DNA from: JAJFIE01 sp964344255
GTDB lineage: Bacteria > Pseudomonadota > Alphaproteobacteria > Rhodospirillales > Casp-alpha2
Length of the DNA stretch: 64,000 nt
Direction: 5' to 3'
Assembly: GCA_964344255.1 (NCBI GenBank)
Contig: CAYFMQ010000003.1
Coordinates: forward strand, 196,099 to 260,098
Every line of letters begins with the position of its first letter. The stretch's first letter is position 1. The position numbers and the translations under genes were made by a program. A model generated the notes under the pieces. The model searched no databases and was not told the origin of the DNA. It worked only from the letters and a program-made list of their open reading frames with translations. This document shows, in pieces, positions 23,329 through 31,833 of this stretch.

Positions 23329-24945
23329 CTAGTCCTCTATATGGACGAACGCCCGGGCCTGGGTGACGGTCCGGATGGGATTTCGCCGTTTCAGCGGCGC
23401 GTTGAGAAAACGGTTCAATGCGGCTAGCAGGACGGGCTTCCACGGTGCGTCGGGGGCATGGCGGATTTCCTCGGCTGCGGCGCTCACGGTTTTGACCAGA
23501 TGCGCCGCCACGATGTATTCGAACTGGCCGTGATCGAACAGGCTTTCCAGAGTATCATCGATAAAGCCGCCGGGATTGTCCGGAAGCCAGTCCTCCACCG
23601 TTACCGAACGGTCGAGGAACTGGGTGTTGCGGCCGAAGAAGCAGCAGATCTGCAACAGGGCGTTTGGCCAAAGCTCAGGATAGCGCGCCGCCAGGCGGCG
23701 GGCGGCGTTGGCGAACGTGATTTCGTGGGTGAAGTTCAGCCAGCCTCTGTTGTGGGATATGGGTTCGTCGTTCTGTTTCTGGCAGGCGACATGATCGTAT
23801 CTGAGCAGGCTCCGGCACGACATTTCGAACAGGACATCAAACAGTTCCTGCGGTGGAAGAGCGCTGCGCGCCGCCAGTTCCATGGCGCGGTCCGCGCCGA
23901 GGCTCTCGAAATCCGCAATGCCGGGGGTGATGTCTGTTTCCCGGCCCCAGGCTTCCAGGCATTGGGCGTAGTCCCTGAATTCCGGTATCAGGTCCTCACG
24001 CGACGCCATGATCAGGCCGCGGGTCAGCGCCAGCAAAAGCGGCTCCATAACTTCATCGCCCAGATGGTCAAGCAACTCGCCGGTCTTGACGACGTAGATC
24101 GCGCCGTGGCCGAAATCCAGATAATGGCGCAGGGCGGCGCGGGCGAACGCCGGCTCCAGGTCGTTCCATGTCTTGCCGTCTTTCATTGCGCCCCGGACGA
24201 GGGCGATGGCGGTGTCTTCATCTTCCGTTTCCATGGCGTCGGCGAACGTCTCATCATCCCAGGGCTCGATCCGTTCACAGTAGGGGAAAGCCGGCTCGCG
24301 ACGGCTGTCCCAGGCGAGATAGGCGATGGTTTCATGGATCGGCATCAGGCGTTTTGCCGGATCGATACCTGCGCAATTGCCTAGGGAAAGCCAGTCGGGC
24401 GCGGCGATGTGCGCGTGGGTCGATCCCATGCCGAACTCGAACCTGTCATGAGTCCAGTGTATGGTCCGGCGAAGGGCGTCCAGCGGATCGCCGCCCGCCT
24501 TTTCCATGCGCGCCAGTTCCCGTGCCATCCGGTCATATTCGTGCCGGTCGAACGAGTCCCTCAGATTGGCGAGGGCTTCCTCGATCAGGGTGGCGCTGTC
24601 TTCGTCGGAAACATCGATCCAGATGTCGCCGTCACGGATTTCAACGGGATAGATGCGCAGCCGGTCACCGCCGTACAGGTTATCGCCGGTGGTGAGGTCG
24701 AATTTCCAGTTGTGCCAGTTGCAGGTCAGGGTGCAGGTTTCAGACAGCGTTCCGGCCTTTAGCGGAAAGCCTTCGTGGGGGCAGCGGTTGTTGCAGGCGT
24801 ACACCTGACCGTCGCGGAGAAAGACGGCGATCTGTTTGCCGTCCAGTTTCACCGTGCGGGCCCCGGCCTGTTCCAGTTCCGGCATGGAAAAGGCCCGTTC
24901 CCAACGGGGTTCCCGCGTGGGGGCTGTCGCCGAGGATTGCAGCAT
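23329..24945 (-). CDS. Rieske [2Fe-2S] protein with large helical C-terminal domain
   Basis: Residues about 15-112 form a Rieske domain with both ligand boxes, Cys55-x-His57 (CPHEG) and Cys75-x2-His78 (CNWHNW), similar to small ferredoxin-type Rieske proteins. The remaining 420 residues have no iron-binding oxygenase motif that I can recognise. They are alpha-helical and rich in His, Trp and acidic residues, including GFGHGAIYVVK-like and SHNRGWLNFTHEITFANAAR segments. The chain thus appears to be a fusion of an electron-transfer domain to an uncharacterised helical, perhaps oxidase-like, domain. It heads an operon with the hydratase. Two copies of an operator-like repeat lie just upstream. 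Confidence 0.75.
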   Translation of the reverse strand: MLQSSATAPTREPRWERAFSMPELEQAGARTVKLDGKQIAVFLRDGQVYACNNRCPHEGFPLKAGTLSETCTLTCNWHNWKFDLTTGDNLYGGDRLRIYPVEIRDGDIWIDVSDEDSATLIEEALANLRDSFDRHEYDRMARELARMEKAGGDPLDALRRTIHWTHDRFEFGMGSTHAHIAAPDWLSLGNCAGIDPAKRLMPIHETIAYLAWDSRREPAFPYCERIEPWDDETFADAMETEDEDTAIALVRGAMKDGKTWNDLEPAFARAALRHYLDFGHGAIYVVKTGELLDHLGDEVMEPLLLALTRGLIMASREDLIPEFRDYAQCLEAWGRETDITPGIADFESLGADRAMELAARSALPPQELFDVLFEMSCRSLLRYDHVACQKQNDEPISHNRGWLNFTHEITFANAARRLAARYPELWPNALLQICCFFGRNTQFLDRSVTVEDWLPDNPGGFIDDTLESLFDHGQFEYIVAAHLVKTVSAAAEEIRHAPDAPWKPVLLAALNRFLNAPLKRRNPIRTVTQARAFVHIED

Positions 24946-24967
24946 GACGCTCTCCGGTAAATAAAGA

Positions 24968-25025
24968 AAGAAAATTCTTTATAAACTATTCAACCGTTTT
25001 ATATATAAATCAAGAAAATTCTTTA
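24968..25025. promoter_or_regulatory. Repeated 14-bp operator-like site before the Rieske gene
   Basis: AAGAAAATTCTTTA occurs at 24968-24981 and 25012-25025, spaced 44 bases apart (about four helical turns). Each copy contains the dyad AAGAA-AA-TTCTT. The nearer copy is 23 bases before the Rieske start codon, in an AT-rich promoter-like stretch, which suits a repressor acting on the Rieske-hydratase operon. Confidence 0.6.
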
Positions 25026-25217
25026 AAAAATAGCTTGTGAATGATTCTTTCTTTCGGAAAGCCTGGGCATCGGAGTGTAGCATACCACAGGGGCTTTGCA
25101 GACGAATTTGGCATGCAGGCCCAGCCGATTGATCCGTATCAAGGTGTATGAACTAGAATGTGGATACACTTTTTCGACACTGTCCAATGATTTCAGCCAT
25201 TGATTGAGGAGGTTCAC

Positions 25218-25646
25218 ATGGTCGAGAAATCGGATGTAACCCCAAACCCCTCGGACTGGTGGTCGCAGTTTTACGCGCCCGTGCGGCAGTTCGGCGAACG
25301 GGTGGCCGAGTTCTTCTCGCCCAGTTCCGAAGCCGCGACGACGGATGAGAATTACGAAATCACCGTCGAGTTGCCCGGCGTCGGCGAAGAGGATATCGCC
25401 GTTGAAGTCCATGACGGACGGCTGACCGTGTCGGGTGAAAAACGCGCCGCCAAGGAGGAAAAGGGCAAGAACTATTACTTCTCCGAACGGGTCTACGGCA
25501 GTTTCAGCCGTGCCTTCCGGCTGCCCGAGGACGCCGATACGGACAACATCACGGCGAATCACAAGGACGGCGTGCTGACCGTCACCATTCGCAAGCTTGC
25601 CCCGGCGACGGTGGAGCCCAAGAAGATCAAGGTGACGAAGCGCTAG
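25218..25646 (+). CDS. Hsp20 (alpha-crystallin) family small heat-shock protein
   Basis: This 142-residue protein has a variable N-terminus (MVEKSDVTPNPSDWWSQFYA) and an alpha-crystallin domain at about 45-130: ENYEITVELPGVGEEDIAVE, the FxRxFxLP motif as YGSFSRAFRLPEDAD, and NHKDGVLTVTIRK. The C-terminal anchor is weak: there is no IxI motif, only IKVTK. It is an ATP-independent holdase chaperone in the cytoplasm. GAGGAGG lies six bases before ATG 25218, which rules out the upstream TTG at 25200. Its last 20 bases overlap the convergent transporter gene. Confidence 0.95.
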   Translation: MVEKSDVTPNPSDWWSQFYAPVRQFGERVAEFFSPSSEAATTDENYEITVELPGVGEEDIAVEVHDGRLTVSGEKRAAKEEKGKNYYFSERVYGSFSRAFRLPEDADTDNITANHKDGVLTVTIRKLAPATVEPKKIKVTKR

Positions 25647-26838
25647 GGTTTATCGGCGATTTGCCGATACCGTGGATGACCACCACATGAATAAGGAAGG
25701 CGATGACCGCCGCCGTGGCCATGACGGCGACGAGCGGCAGGGCGCTGTCCGCCATCAGGCTGCCAACCAGGGTCGATGAGCCTGCGCCGAAGGCGATCTG
25801 GGTGAAGCCGCTGATGCCCGACGCCGCGCCCGCCTGCCGGGGATCGACGCTGATGGCGCCCGCAACGCCGTTGGGTATGGCGAGGCCGTTACCGAAGGCG
25901 ACCACGCCCATGGAGCAAAACACCAGCAGGGGGCTCAGCGCATCGAAGGCGAAAATCACAGCCTGTCCGCCGGCGCCGATCAGCGCGATTGTGGTGCCGA
26001 TCAGGATCATGCGGTCGGTGCCGACGCGCACCGAAAAGCGGCCCGATGAGAAATTGCCACTCATGTAGCAGACGGAAGCGATCATAAAGTAAAGCCCGAA
26101 CATGGAGGGCGACAGCCCCATCAGTTCGATGACCACATAAGGCGCGCCGCCCAGGAAGCCGAAATAGATGGCGGAGGAAAAGCTGAGCTGGAAGGTGTAA
26201 CCGTGGAAAGCGGGTTCCTTCAGCAGGCTGATGAAGCGGATATCCGCGCTTGCGGTAATGCGCCGTCGTTCCGCGCCGTGGGTTTCCGCCAGCCTGAACA
26301 GGCACCAGACGCCGACCACGGTGGCGACGGCGAGGACGAAGAAAAAGCTGTAGCGCCAGCCCAGCCATACATCGAACGCACCGCCGATGGTCGGCGCCAG
26401 CATGGGCGCGACTACCATGGCCATGGTGATATAGGCGATCATGGACGCGGCGCGTTCCCTGTCATACATGTCGCGGACCATGGCGCGGCCCAGCACGACC
26501 CCGGCGCTGCCGCCGACGGCCTGGAGACAGCGGCCCGCGATCAGAACCTCGATGTTGGGCGCAAGGGCGCAGATCAGCGAGCCTGATGCGAATAACGCAA
26601 GGCCGATAAGCAACAGGGGCCGCCGCCCGAAGCGGTCGGAGAGGGGGCCGTAGATAAGCTGGGAAAAGGCGAGGCCGATCAGGTAGAAACTCAGGGTCAA
26701 CTGGACCGTCGCATAATCCGTGTGCAGGTCCGCCATCAGGCCGGGCATGGAGGGCAGGAAGATGTTGACCGCCAAAGGCCCGATCGCGGTCACGGCGATC
26801 AGGATAAACAGAGAGGGTTTTTCGGGCATTCCGGGCAT
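25627..26838 (-). CDS. Bcr/CflA-type MFS drug exporter
   Basis: This 403-residue protein has twelve predicted helices and the major facilitator signatures: YGPLSDRFGRRPLLL in loop 2-3 (motif A), GRCLQAVGGSAGVVLGRAMV in helix 4 and the motif C-like region MVVAPMLAPTIGGAFDVWLG. These are characteristic of the DHA1 Bcr/CflA group, which exports bicyclomycin, sulfonamides or small metabolites by proton antiport. The start is taken as ATG 26838; MPEKPS, three codons on, is an alternative since neither has a clear ribosome site. It overlaps the hsp20 gene tail to tail. Confidence 0.92.
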   Translation of the reverse strand: MPGMPEKPSLFILIAVTAIGPLAVNIFLPSMPGLMADLHTDYATVQLTLSFYLIGLAFSQLIYGPLSDRFGRRPLLLIGLALFASGSLICALAPNIEVLIAGRCLQAVGGSAGVVLGRAMVRDMYDRERAASMIAYITMAMVVAPMLAPTIGGAFDVWLGWRYSFFFVLAVATVVGVWCLFRLAETHGAERRRITASADIRFISLLKEPAFHGYTFQLSFSSAIYFGFLGGAPYVVIELMGLSPSMFGLYFMIASVCYMSGNFSSGRFSVRVGTDRMILIGTTIALIGAGGQAVIFAFDALSPLLVFCSMGVVAFGNGLAIPNGVAGAISVDPRQAGAASGISGFTQIAFGAGSSTLVGSLMADSALPLVAVMATAAVIAFLIHVVVIHGIGKSPINPSASSP

Positions 26839-26999
26839 TCAGGAGCCTGCCAGTCAACAATTCACAGGATGCGGATTTTTGTAACGCCACACTGGGCAGG
26901 GCAGGCTGGTTTGTCCAGTCCCCCATATGGCCTAACAGTTTGCGAAAACGGAATCTCCAGTCTAGAGTCTTTCCAGATTCTACCTGAGGACACCTGCCC

Positions 27000-27773
27000 A
27001 TGCTCGCTATCGTTTCGCCCGCCAAAAAAATGGATTTTGACCCCCTGGACCGTTCACTGCCCATGAGCGAGCCGGACTTTCTGGACGATACCCAACTGCT
27101 TGTCAAAAGCGCGAAGAAGCTGAGCAAGAGCGAGTTGCAGCGGCTGATGAAACTGAGCGATTCCCTGGCTGAGCTGAATTACCAGCGCTTCAAGGGCTTT
27201 TCCGCCGATCCGTCGCCCGACCAGGTCAAGCAGGCGGTCATGGCCTTCGCCGGCGATACCTTTGTCGGGCTCGATGCGCCAAGCCTCAGTAAGGACGAAC
27301 TGGTCTACGCCCAGGATCACCTGCGGATCCTCTCAGGGCTCTACGGCCTGCTGCGGCCCCTCGACATGATCCAGCCCTACCGCCTGGAAATGGGCAAGCG
27401 ACTGGATAATCCGCGCGGTTCCGATCTCTATGAATTCTGGGACGAGCAGTTAGCTGAAGCCATCGACGGCATCGTCGCGTCCCACAAGGCGCAGGTGGTG
27501 GTTAATTGCGCCTCCAACGAATACTTCAAGGCGACAAAGCCGAAGGTCATGACATCGCGGGTCATCACCCCGGTGTTCAAGGAGATCAAGAACGGCGAGG
27601 CGCGGGTGCTGGGCCTGTTCGCCAAGCGCGCCCGGGGCTCCATGGCGCGCTACATGATCCAGAACCGCATCGAAGACCCTGATGGAATCAAGAACTTCGA
27701 TACGGGCGGATACATCTACCGCGACGACCTATCCGAAGACGATACCTGGGTCTTCACCCGCGAGCAGGTCTAG
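27000..27773 (+). CDS. yaaA: Peroxide stress protein YaaA
   Basis: This 257-residue protein of the YaaA/DUF328 family starts MLAIVSPAKKMDFDP. It contains GLDAPSLSKDELVYAQDHLR, ILSGLYGLLRPLDMIQPYRL with EMGKRL, and a C-terminal stretch with RGSMARYMIQNRI, GYIYRDDLS and DDTWVFTR, all family hallmarks. In E. coli YaaA lowers free iron during hydrogen peroxide stress and belongs to a DNA-binding fold family. Its length is normal. The SDR gene follows after four bases and is probably co-transcribed. Confidence 0.96.
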   Translation: MLAIVSPAKKMDFDPLDRSLPMSEPDFLDDTQLLVKSAKKLSKSELQRLMKLSDSLAELNYQRFKGFSADPSPDQVKQAVMAFAGDTFVGLDAPSLSKDELVYAQDHLRILSGLYGLLRPLDMIQPYRLEMGKRLDNPRGSDLYEFWDEQLAEAIDGIVASHKAQVVVNCASNEYFKATKPKVMTSRVITPVFKEIKNGEARVLGLFAKRARGSMARYMIQNRIEDPDGIKNFDTGGYIYRDDLSEDDTWVFTREQV

Positions 27774-27777
27774 TCTT

Positions 27778-28506
27778 ATGGCCCGGCCTGTATGCGCGAT
27801 TATCGGGGCAGGCGAGGGACTGGGGCAGTCGCTGGCCCGCAAGTTCGCCGCCGAAGGCTGTGACATCGCCCTGATTTCCCGCTCTGAGAAAGGCAGCGCT
27901 GATGCCGTAAAGGCTGCAACGGCAGCCGGCGCTTCCGTCAAATTCCTGGCAGCCGATGCAACGAAACCCGAAACCATCGAGCAGGCTCTTGCAGAGGTTG
28001 CGTCTCAAATGGGCCAAATCGAGATCATGATCTACAACGCACGGGCGGATTTCCCGAGCGATGAGCCTCTCGACATGTCTTATGAAGACCTGGACGACAC
28101 GTTTCGCCTGGAGGTTAGCGGTGCGCTGGCGGCGGCCAAGGCCGTGATGCCCGCCATGCGGGAACGGGGCGAGGGAACCCTGCTGTTTTCCAGCGCCACG
28201 GCGGCCCTGCGCGGCTCGGCCGTTCATCCGCTCTATGCTATTGGTAAGTTCGGGCTCCGGGCCCTGACGCAGAGCCTCACCAAAGCCTACGCCAAGGACG
28301 GCGTGCATGTCGTCCATGTGCGCCTCGACTGCGACCTCGACATGCCGCTGATGCGCGAGATTTACGGCGACAACAAATATGATCCCGATTATCTCGCCAA
28401 CACGGATGACGTTGCCGAAACCTACTGGTGGGTGCACAAGCAACCCAAAGGGGCCTGGAGCAACGAGATCGAGCTCAGGCCCTATACGGAAACCTGGACA
28501 TATTAG
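27778..28506 (+). CDS. Short-chain dehydrogenase/reductase
   Basis: This 242-residue protein has a Rossmann cofactor motif in the form IIGAGEGLGQSLARKFAAEG and the active-site strand LLFSSATAALRGSAVHPLYA followed by IGKFGLRALTQSL. The catalytic pair is kept as Y-x3-K (YAIGK). The usual NNAG motif reads YNARAD (residues about 85-90), a deviation found in some atypical SDRs. Its C-terminus ends EIELRPYTETWTY. The substrate is unknown. ATG 27778 lies four bases after the yaaA stop; longer in-frame starts inside yaaA are rejected. Confidence 0.88.
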   Translation: MARPVCAIIGAGEGLGQSLARKFAAEGCDIALISRSEKGSADAVKAATAAGASVKFLAADATKPETIEQALAEVASQMGQIEIMIYNARADFPSDEPLDMSYEDLDDTFRLEVSGALAAAKAVMPAMRERGEGTLLFSSATAALRGSAVHPLYAIGKFGLRALTQSLTKAYAKDGVHVVHVRLDCDLDMPLMREIYGDNKYDPDYLANTDDVAETYWWVHKQPKGAWSNEIELRPYTETWTY

Positions 28507-28518
28507 CCCATCAGAGGG

Positions 28519-29367
28519 TCAGTCCGGCGGCATTTCGTCATAGGCAGGCAGGTCGCCGGTGATATCGAACCAGCCGGCCTTCGATCCGACGAAGATATTG
28601 TCCATCTCCTTCACCCCGGGATCGTCGTCCAGCCCGCCCATGGGGATGACGGCGTAGTCACGCTCCTCATTGAGGCGGGGCATCGGGGAACTGCAGGTCC
28701 TGCAGAATACCTGGGTGAACTTGTGGCCGTCCGGCGTGAAGCTCTTCAGGTTCTCCTCGCCCCTGATGAAGTGAACGCCGCTGAAAGAGGTGAATCCGTT
28801 GGTGGCGTGCGCCGCGGCGCGGGCGTGACGGCAGAGCGAGCAGTGGCAATTGTGCACGGTGTGTATGGGTTCCGTCACGTGGTAGGCGACGGCGCCGCAC
28901 AGGCAGCTGCCGCGCACGATTCCTTCCTGCTGTCCCTGGTCCGGCACCACGCCCTGGACGTCGGGATATCCCGTTTCCTCCGGGTACAGGTCGTGGCAGG
29001 GAAGACCGTTGGTGATCTCGTGCCAGGGCGAATTGTCGGGCGCGAAAACGTTGCAGTCCGATTTGCGGCCGTCCTCATGGCAGCCGCCGGGGGAGATCCA
29101 GTGTGTCGCATGAAGATCGGAATAAGGGACCACAGAGCCGCAAACGTCGCACGACGCCCGGATCAGCACCTCGGAGGACTGGTAATGGATGATCTTGTCC
29201 TCGCCGCTGGTGAAGCGGATTTCACCGGCCTTGAAAAACCAGTAGGTGCCGAACGGCGTGCCGTGCACTTTCTGGCACATGCGGCAATGACAGTTGAAGC
29301 TCTGAAAAGGTTCCGCCAGCAACTCCCACGTCACCGTGCCGCACAGGCATGATCCCTGATTTCCCAT
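28519..29367 (-). CDS. Tandem GFA-domain (CENP-V/GFA) protein
   Basis: This 282-residue protein carries two copies of the GFA zinc-binding domain. Copy one (residues about 3-135) has GSCLCGTVTWELLAEPFQSF followed by NCHCRMCQK and the CDVCGS site. Copy two (about 152-275) has GSCLCGAVAYHVTEPIHTVH followed by NCHCSLCRH and FCRTCSSPMPR. Usually one domain makes the whole protein of about 130-150 residues, so this is a fused duplication. Family members act on S-hydroxymethylglutathione or have unknown thiol-linked roles. AAGGGAG stands seven bases before the ATG. It is 13 bases from the convergent SDR stop. Confidence 0.9.
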   Translation of the reverse strand: MGNQGSCLCGTVTWELLAEPFQSFNCHCRMCQKVHGTPFGTYWFFKAGEIRFTSGEDKIIHYQSSEVLIRASCDVCGSVVPYSDLHATHWISPGGCHEDGRKSDCNVFAPDNSPWHEITNGLPCHDLYPEETGYPDVQGVVPDQGQQEGIVRGSCLCGAVAYHVTEPIHTVHNCHCSLCRHARAAAHATNGFTSFSGVHFIRGEENLKSFTPDGHKFTQVFCRTCSSPMPRLNEERDYAVIPMGGLDDDPGVKEMDNIFVGSKAGWFDITGDLPAYDEMPPD

Positions 29368-29389
29368 CTATTGTCTCCCTTCGCTTTTC

Positions 29390-30985
29390 TTAGTAACCAA
29401 TGGCACAGCCATCCTTGCGCGGGTCCGAGCCGCCGGTCAGCACGCCCTGGTCCCAGTCGATGGCGATGGCCTGTGAGCCGCCGATGGGATCTTCCGGTTT
29501 GATGACCGTATGGCCTCGCCGGGTCAGTTCCTCCCTTATGACATCGGGAATGCCGCATTCCATTTCAACCTCACCGGTTGCCGGTTCGACCATGAAACGC
29601 GGGCAGTCCATGGCTTCCTGGATGTCCATGCCGAAATCCAGGTATCGCGTTAAGAATTGCATGTGGCCGAAGGACTGGTAATCGCCGCCCATGACGCCGA
29701 AGGAAAGCTGTATTCGTCCGTCCTTCGCCGCCATGGCGGGAATGATGGTGTGGAGCGGTCTTTTCCCCGGCTGAATGCAGTTGGGATGGGCCGGGTCGAG
29801 GGTGAAGCCCTGGCCCCGGTTGGTGAGCACGACGCCGGATTTGGGCGCCGTCAGGCCGCTGCCCCAGCCCCAGAACAGGGTGTTGATGAAGCTGGCGACG
29901 TTGCGATCCTTGTCAACGACAGTCAGGTACACCGTGTCCTTGTGCCGGGGCAGGCCCGGGTCGGGGGTCGGTACCGATGCCTTTTCGGGATCGATGGCGT
30001 CCATGCAGGCCTTTGCGTAATCATCCGACAAGATTTCCGCCACCGGCACGTCGCTCATCGCCGGGTCGGCCAGGTACTGGTCCCGGGCGCGATAGGCCTG
30101 GCGGCAGGCCTCGATTTCCAGATGGATGCGCTCTAGGCTCAACGCGCCGCCGGGATCCACCTTCACCCGCTTCATCATGTTGAGCAGCAACAGCGCGAAC
30201 AGACCCTGTCCGTTGGGCGGGCATTCGAAGACTTTGAGGCCCCGGAATTCCGTTGAAATGGGCTCCACATACTCCCCGGCCGCGTTGGCGAAATCCTCCA
30301 GGGTGTGCAGGCCGCCCTTGCTTTGCAGGTGTCCGACAATGTCCTCGGCGACCTCGCCCGTATAGAAGGCGTCGCGCCCCCCTTCGGCGACCTTTCGCAG
30401 GGTTTCCGCCAGTTCGGGAAAACGATGCATTTGGCCCTCGACGGGGGCCTTGCCGCCCGGCAGGTAGATGCGGGCCGTGTTCTCATCCTGCCTGAGAAAT
30501 TCCTCGTCACGGGCAAAGTCGAAAGAGACACGGGATGAAATGGGGAAGCCCTCGCTGGCGTAACGGATAGCCGGCGCGAGAACCTCGCCCAGGCTCATGC
30601 GGCCATGATCGCGGTTGAGCTGATACCACGCGTCGCAGGCTCCCGGTACGATAACGCTGTGGGGTGAATGACGTTCCAGTTCCGTAATGCCGTTTTCGGC
30701 AAACCATTCGGGCGTGGCGCCCGTCGGGGCACGGCCTGAGCCGTTAAAGGCGACGATATCCGCCGTTCCTTCCGGCGCATAGAGGCAGAAGCAATCGCCG
30801 CCGATGCCCGTTGAGCCGGATTCGACGACGCACTGTACGGCGCACGCGGCGATGGCAGCGTCCATGGCGTTGCCGCCTGCTTTCAGGATGTCGATGGCGG
30901 TCTGGGATGATAGGGGATGGGAGGTGCACGCCATGCCCTCGGGCGCATGGACGGGCGAACGGCCGGGAAGTTGCAGGTTTCTCAA
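29390..30985 (-). CDS. Gamma-glutamyltransferase family protein
   Basis: This 531-residue Ntn hydrolase has an N-terminal part with ACTSHPLSSQTAIDILKAGG followed by NAMDAAIAAC and the GGDCFCLYA strand. The processing/nucleophile region is HKDTVYLTVVDKDRNVASFI, where the threonine would become the new N-terminus of the small subunit. The substrate loop GKRPLHTIIPA and the final segment GGSDPRKDGCAIGY also match. There is no signal peptide, so it should be cytoplasmic, unlike E. coli Ggt. It transfers or hydrolyses gamma-glutamyl groups from glutathione or similar amides. The start is a TTG at 30985; ATG 17 codons on is possible. It lies 22 bases upstream of the GFA gene in one operon, a pairing suggestive of glutathione chemistry. 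Confidence 0.93.
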   Translation of the reverse strand: MRNLQLPGRSPVHAPEGMACTSHPLSSQTAIDILKAGGNAMDAAIAACAVQCVVESGSTGIGGDCFCLYAPEGTADIVAFNGSGRAPTGATPEWFAENGITELERHSPHSVIVPGACDAWYQLNRDHGRMSLGEVLAPAIRYASEGFPISSRVSFDFARDEEFLRQDENTARIYLPGGKAPVEGQMHRFPELAETLRKVAEGGRDAFYTGEVAEDIVGHLQSKGGLHTLEDFANAAGEYVEPISTEFRGLKVFECPPNGQGLFALLLLNMMKRVKVDPGGALSLERIHLEIEACRQAYRARDQYLADPAMSDVPVAEILSDDYAKACMDAIDPEKASVPTPDPGLPRHKDTVYLTVVDKDRNVASFINTLFWGWGSGLTAPKSGVVLTNRGQGFTLDPAHPNCIQPGKRPLHTIIPAMAAKDGRIQLSFGVMGGDYQSFGHMQFLTRYLDFGMDIQEAMDCPRFMVEPATGEVEMECGIPDVIREELTRRGHTVIKPEDPIGGSQAIAIDWDQGVLTGGSDPRKDGCAIGY

Positions 30986-31090
30986 CGGTTATTTCTCTTC
31001 TGTTGCTTCGATGTGTTCAGGAGGCGGCAGTATGCCGGATCGATGGGGTTCAGTATATGTCCAAATCTATCCAAATGATGCGGGTAGGGC

Positions 31091-31645
31091 TCATTGCCCC
31101 ATCATTTGATGCTGGTGGTTGTCGTCATGCATCATATGCCCGTCTGAACCGTGTTCATCGTGATGCATCTCGTCTTTGACTTCCGTGCCGGCCCCTGGAA
31201 AGCCGGCCTGCATCCAGGTGATGACCATCCAGATTCCATCATCCGAGAGAACGTCTTCGTAGGACGGCATCGGAATATCGTAATACTCACCGCCCGCATG
31301 GATGACCCAGAAATAGTAGTCGTCGATATCTGGGAAGTGTTTGAACATCGTCTGCAGATCAGCGGGTTTCGTCTTCAGCATTGCCGCCATATGGCCGTCG
31401 CCGGTGGCGTTGGCGCCGTGGCACATGACGCAGTACTGCTGGTAAAGTTGAATGCCCTGGCGAACATTTTCTGCCGTGCCTGCGACCGGGTTCGTTCGGT
31501 TCTTGAACCTCGGGTCGATTTCCCCCCGTTCGTAGGCTTCAAACATGGCCGAGCCCTTGCCGTCCGGTCCATGCGCCAGGGCCGATGCGGGCAAGTGTAT
31601 CGTGCAGATCATGACAACGACTAGCGACCAAACGAAATTTCGCAA
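31091..31645 (-). CDS. Exported monoheme cytochrome c with His/Met-rich tail
   Basis: This roughly 184-residue protein has a signal peptide (about residues 1-24, ending PASALA-HG), one heme site Cys72-x2-Cys75-His76 (YCVMCHGANATGDG) and a later IPMPSYEDVLSDDGIWMVI segment whose Met is the probable axial ligand. The fold is class I cytochrome c. The last 25 residues (from MHHDEHGSDGHMMHDDNHQH) are packed with His and Met and look like a copper- or other metal-binding tail. AAGGAG stands seven bases before a TTG at 31645, taken as start; GTG 31663 and longer options exist. It acts in the periplasm in electron transfer. Confidence 0.85.
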   Translation of the reverse strand: MRNFVWSLVVVMICTIHLPASALAHGPDGKGSAMFEAYERGEIDPRFKNRTNPVAGTAENVRQGIQLYQQYCVMCHGANATGDGHMAAMLKTKPADLQTMFKHFPDIDDYYFWVIHAGGEYYDIPMPSYEDVLSDDGIWMVITWMQAGFPGAGTEVKDEMHHDEHGSDGHMMHDDNHQHQMMGQ

Positions 31646-31833
31646 CGGCAAGCTCCTTTTCACGCGCGCTCCCCTGATTATCAAACTGGCGATGTCGTTC
31701 ACCTTCGTCAAGGTGCGCACGGAAACAACAGATGGTTCGCTCTTGTTTATCAGATTTGTACAGCGAATGTGATTATTCGATTCCGGCGTGTTATTTGCTG
31801 TAGAACCTTGTCGCGCTTCCTGCCTATAGTTGC

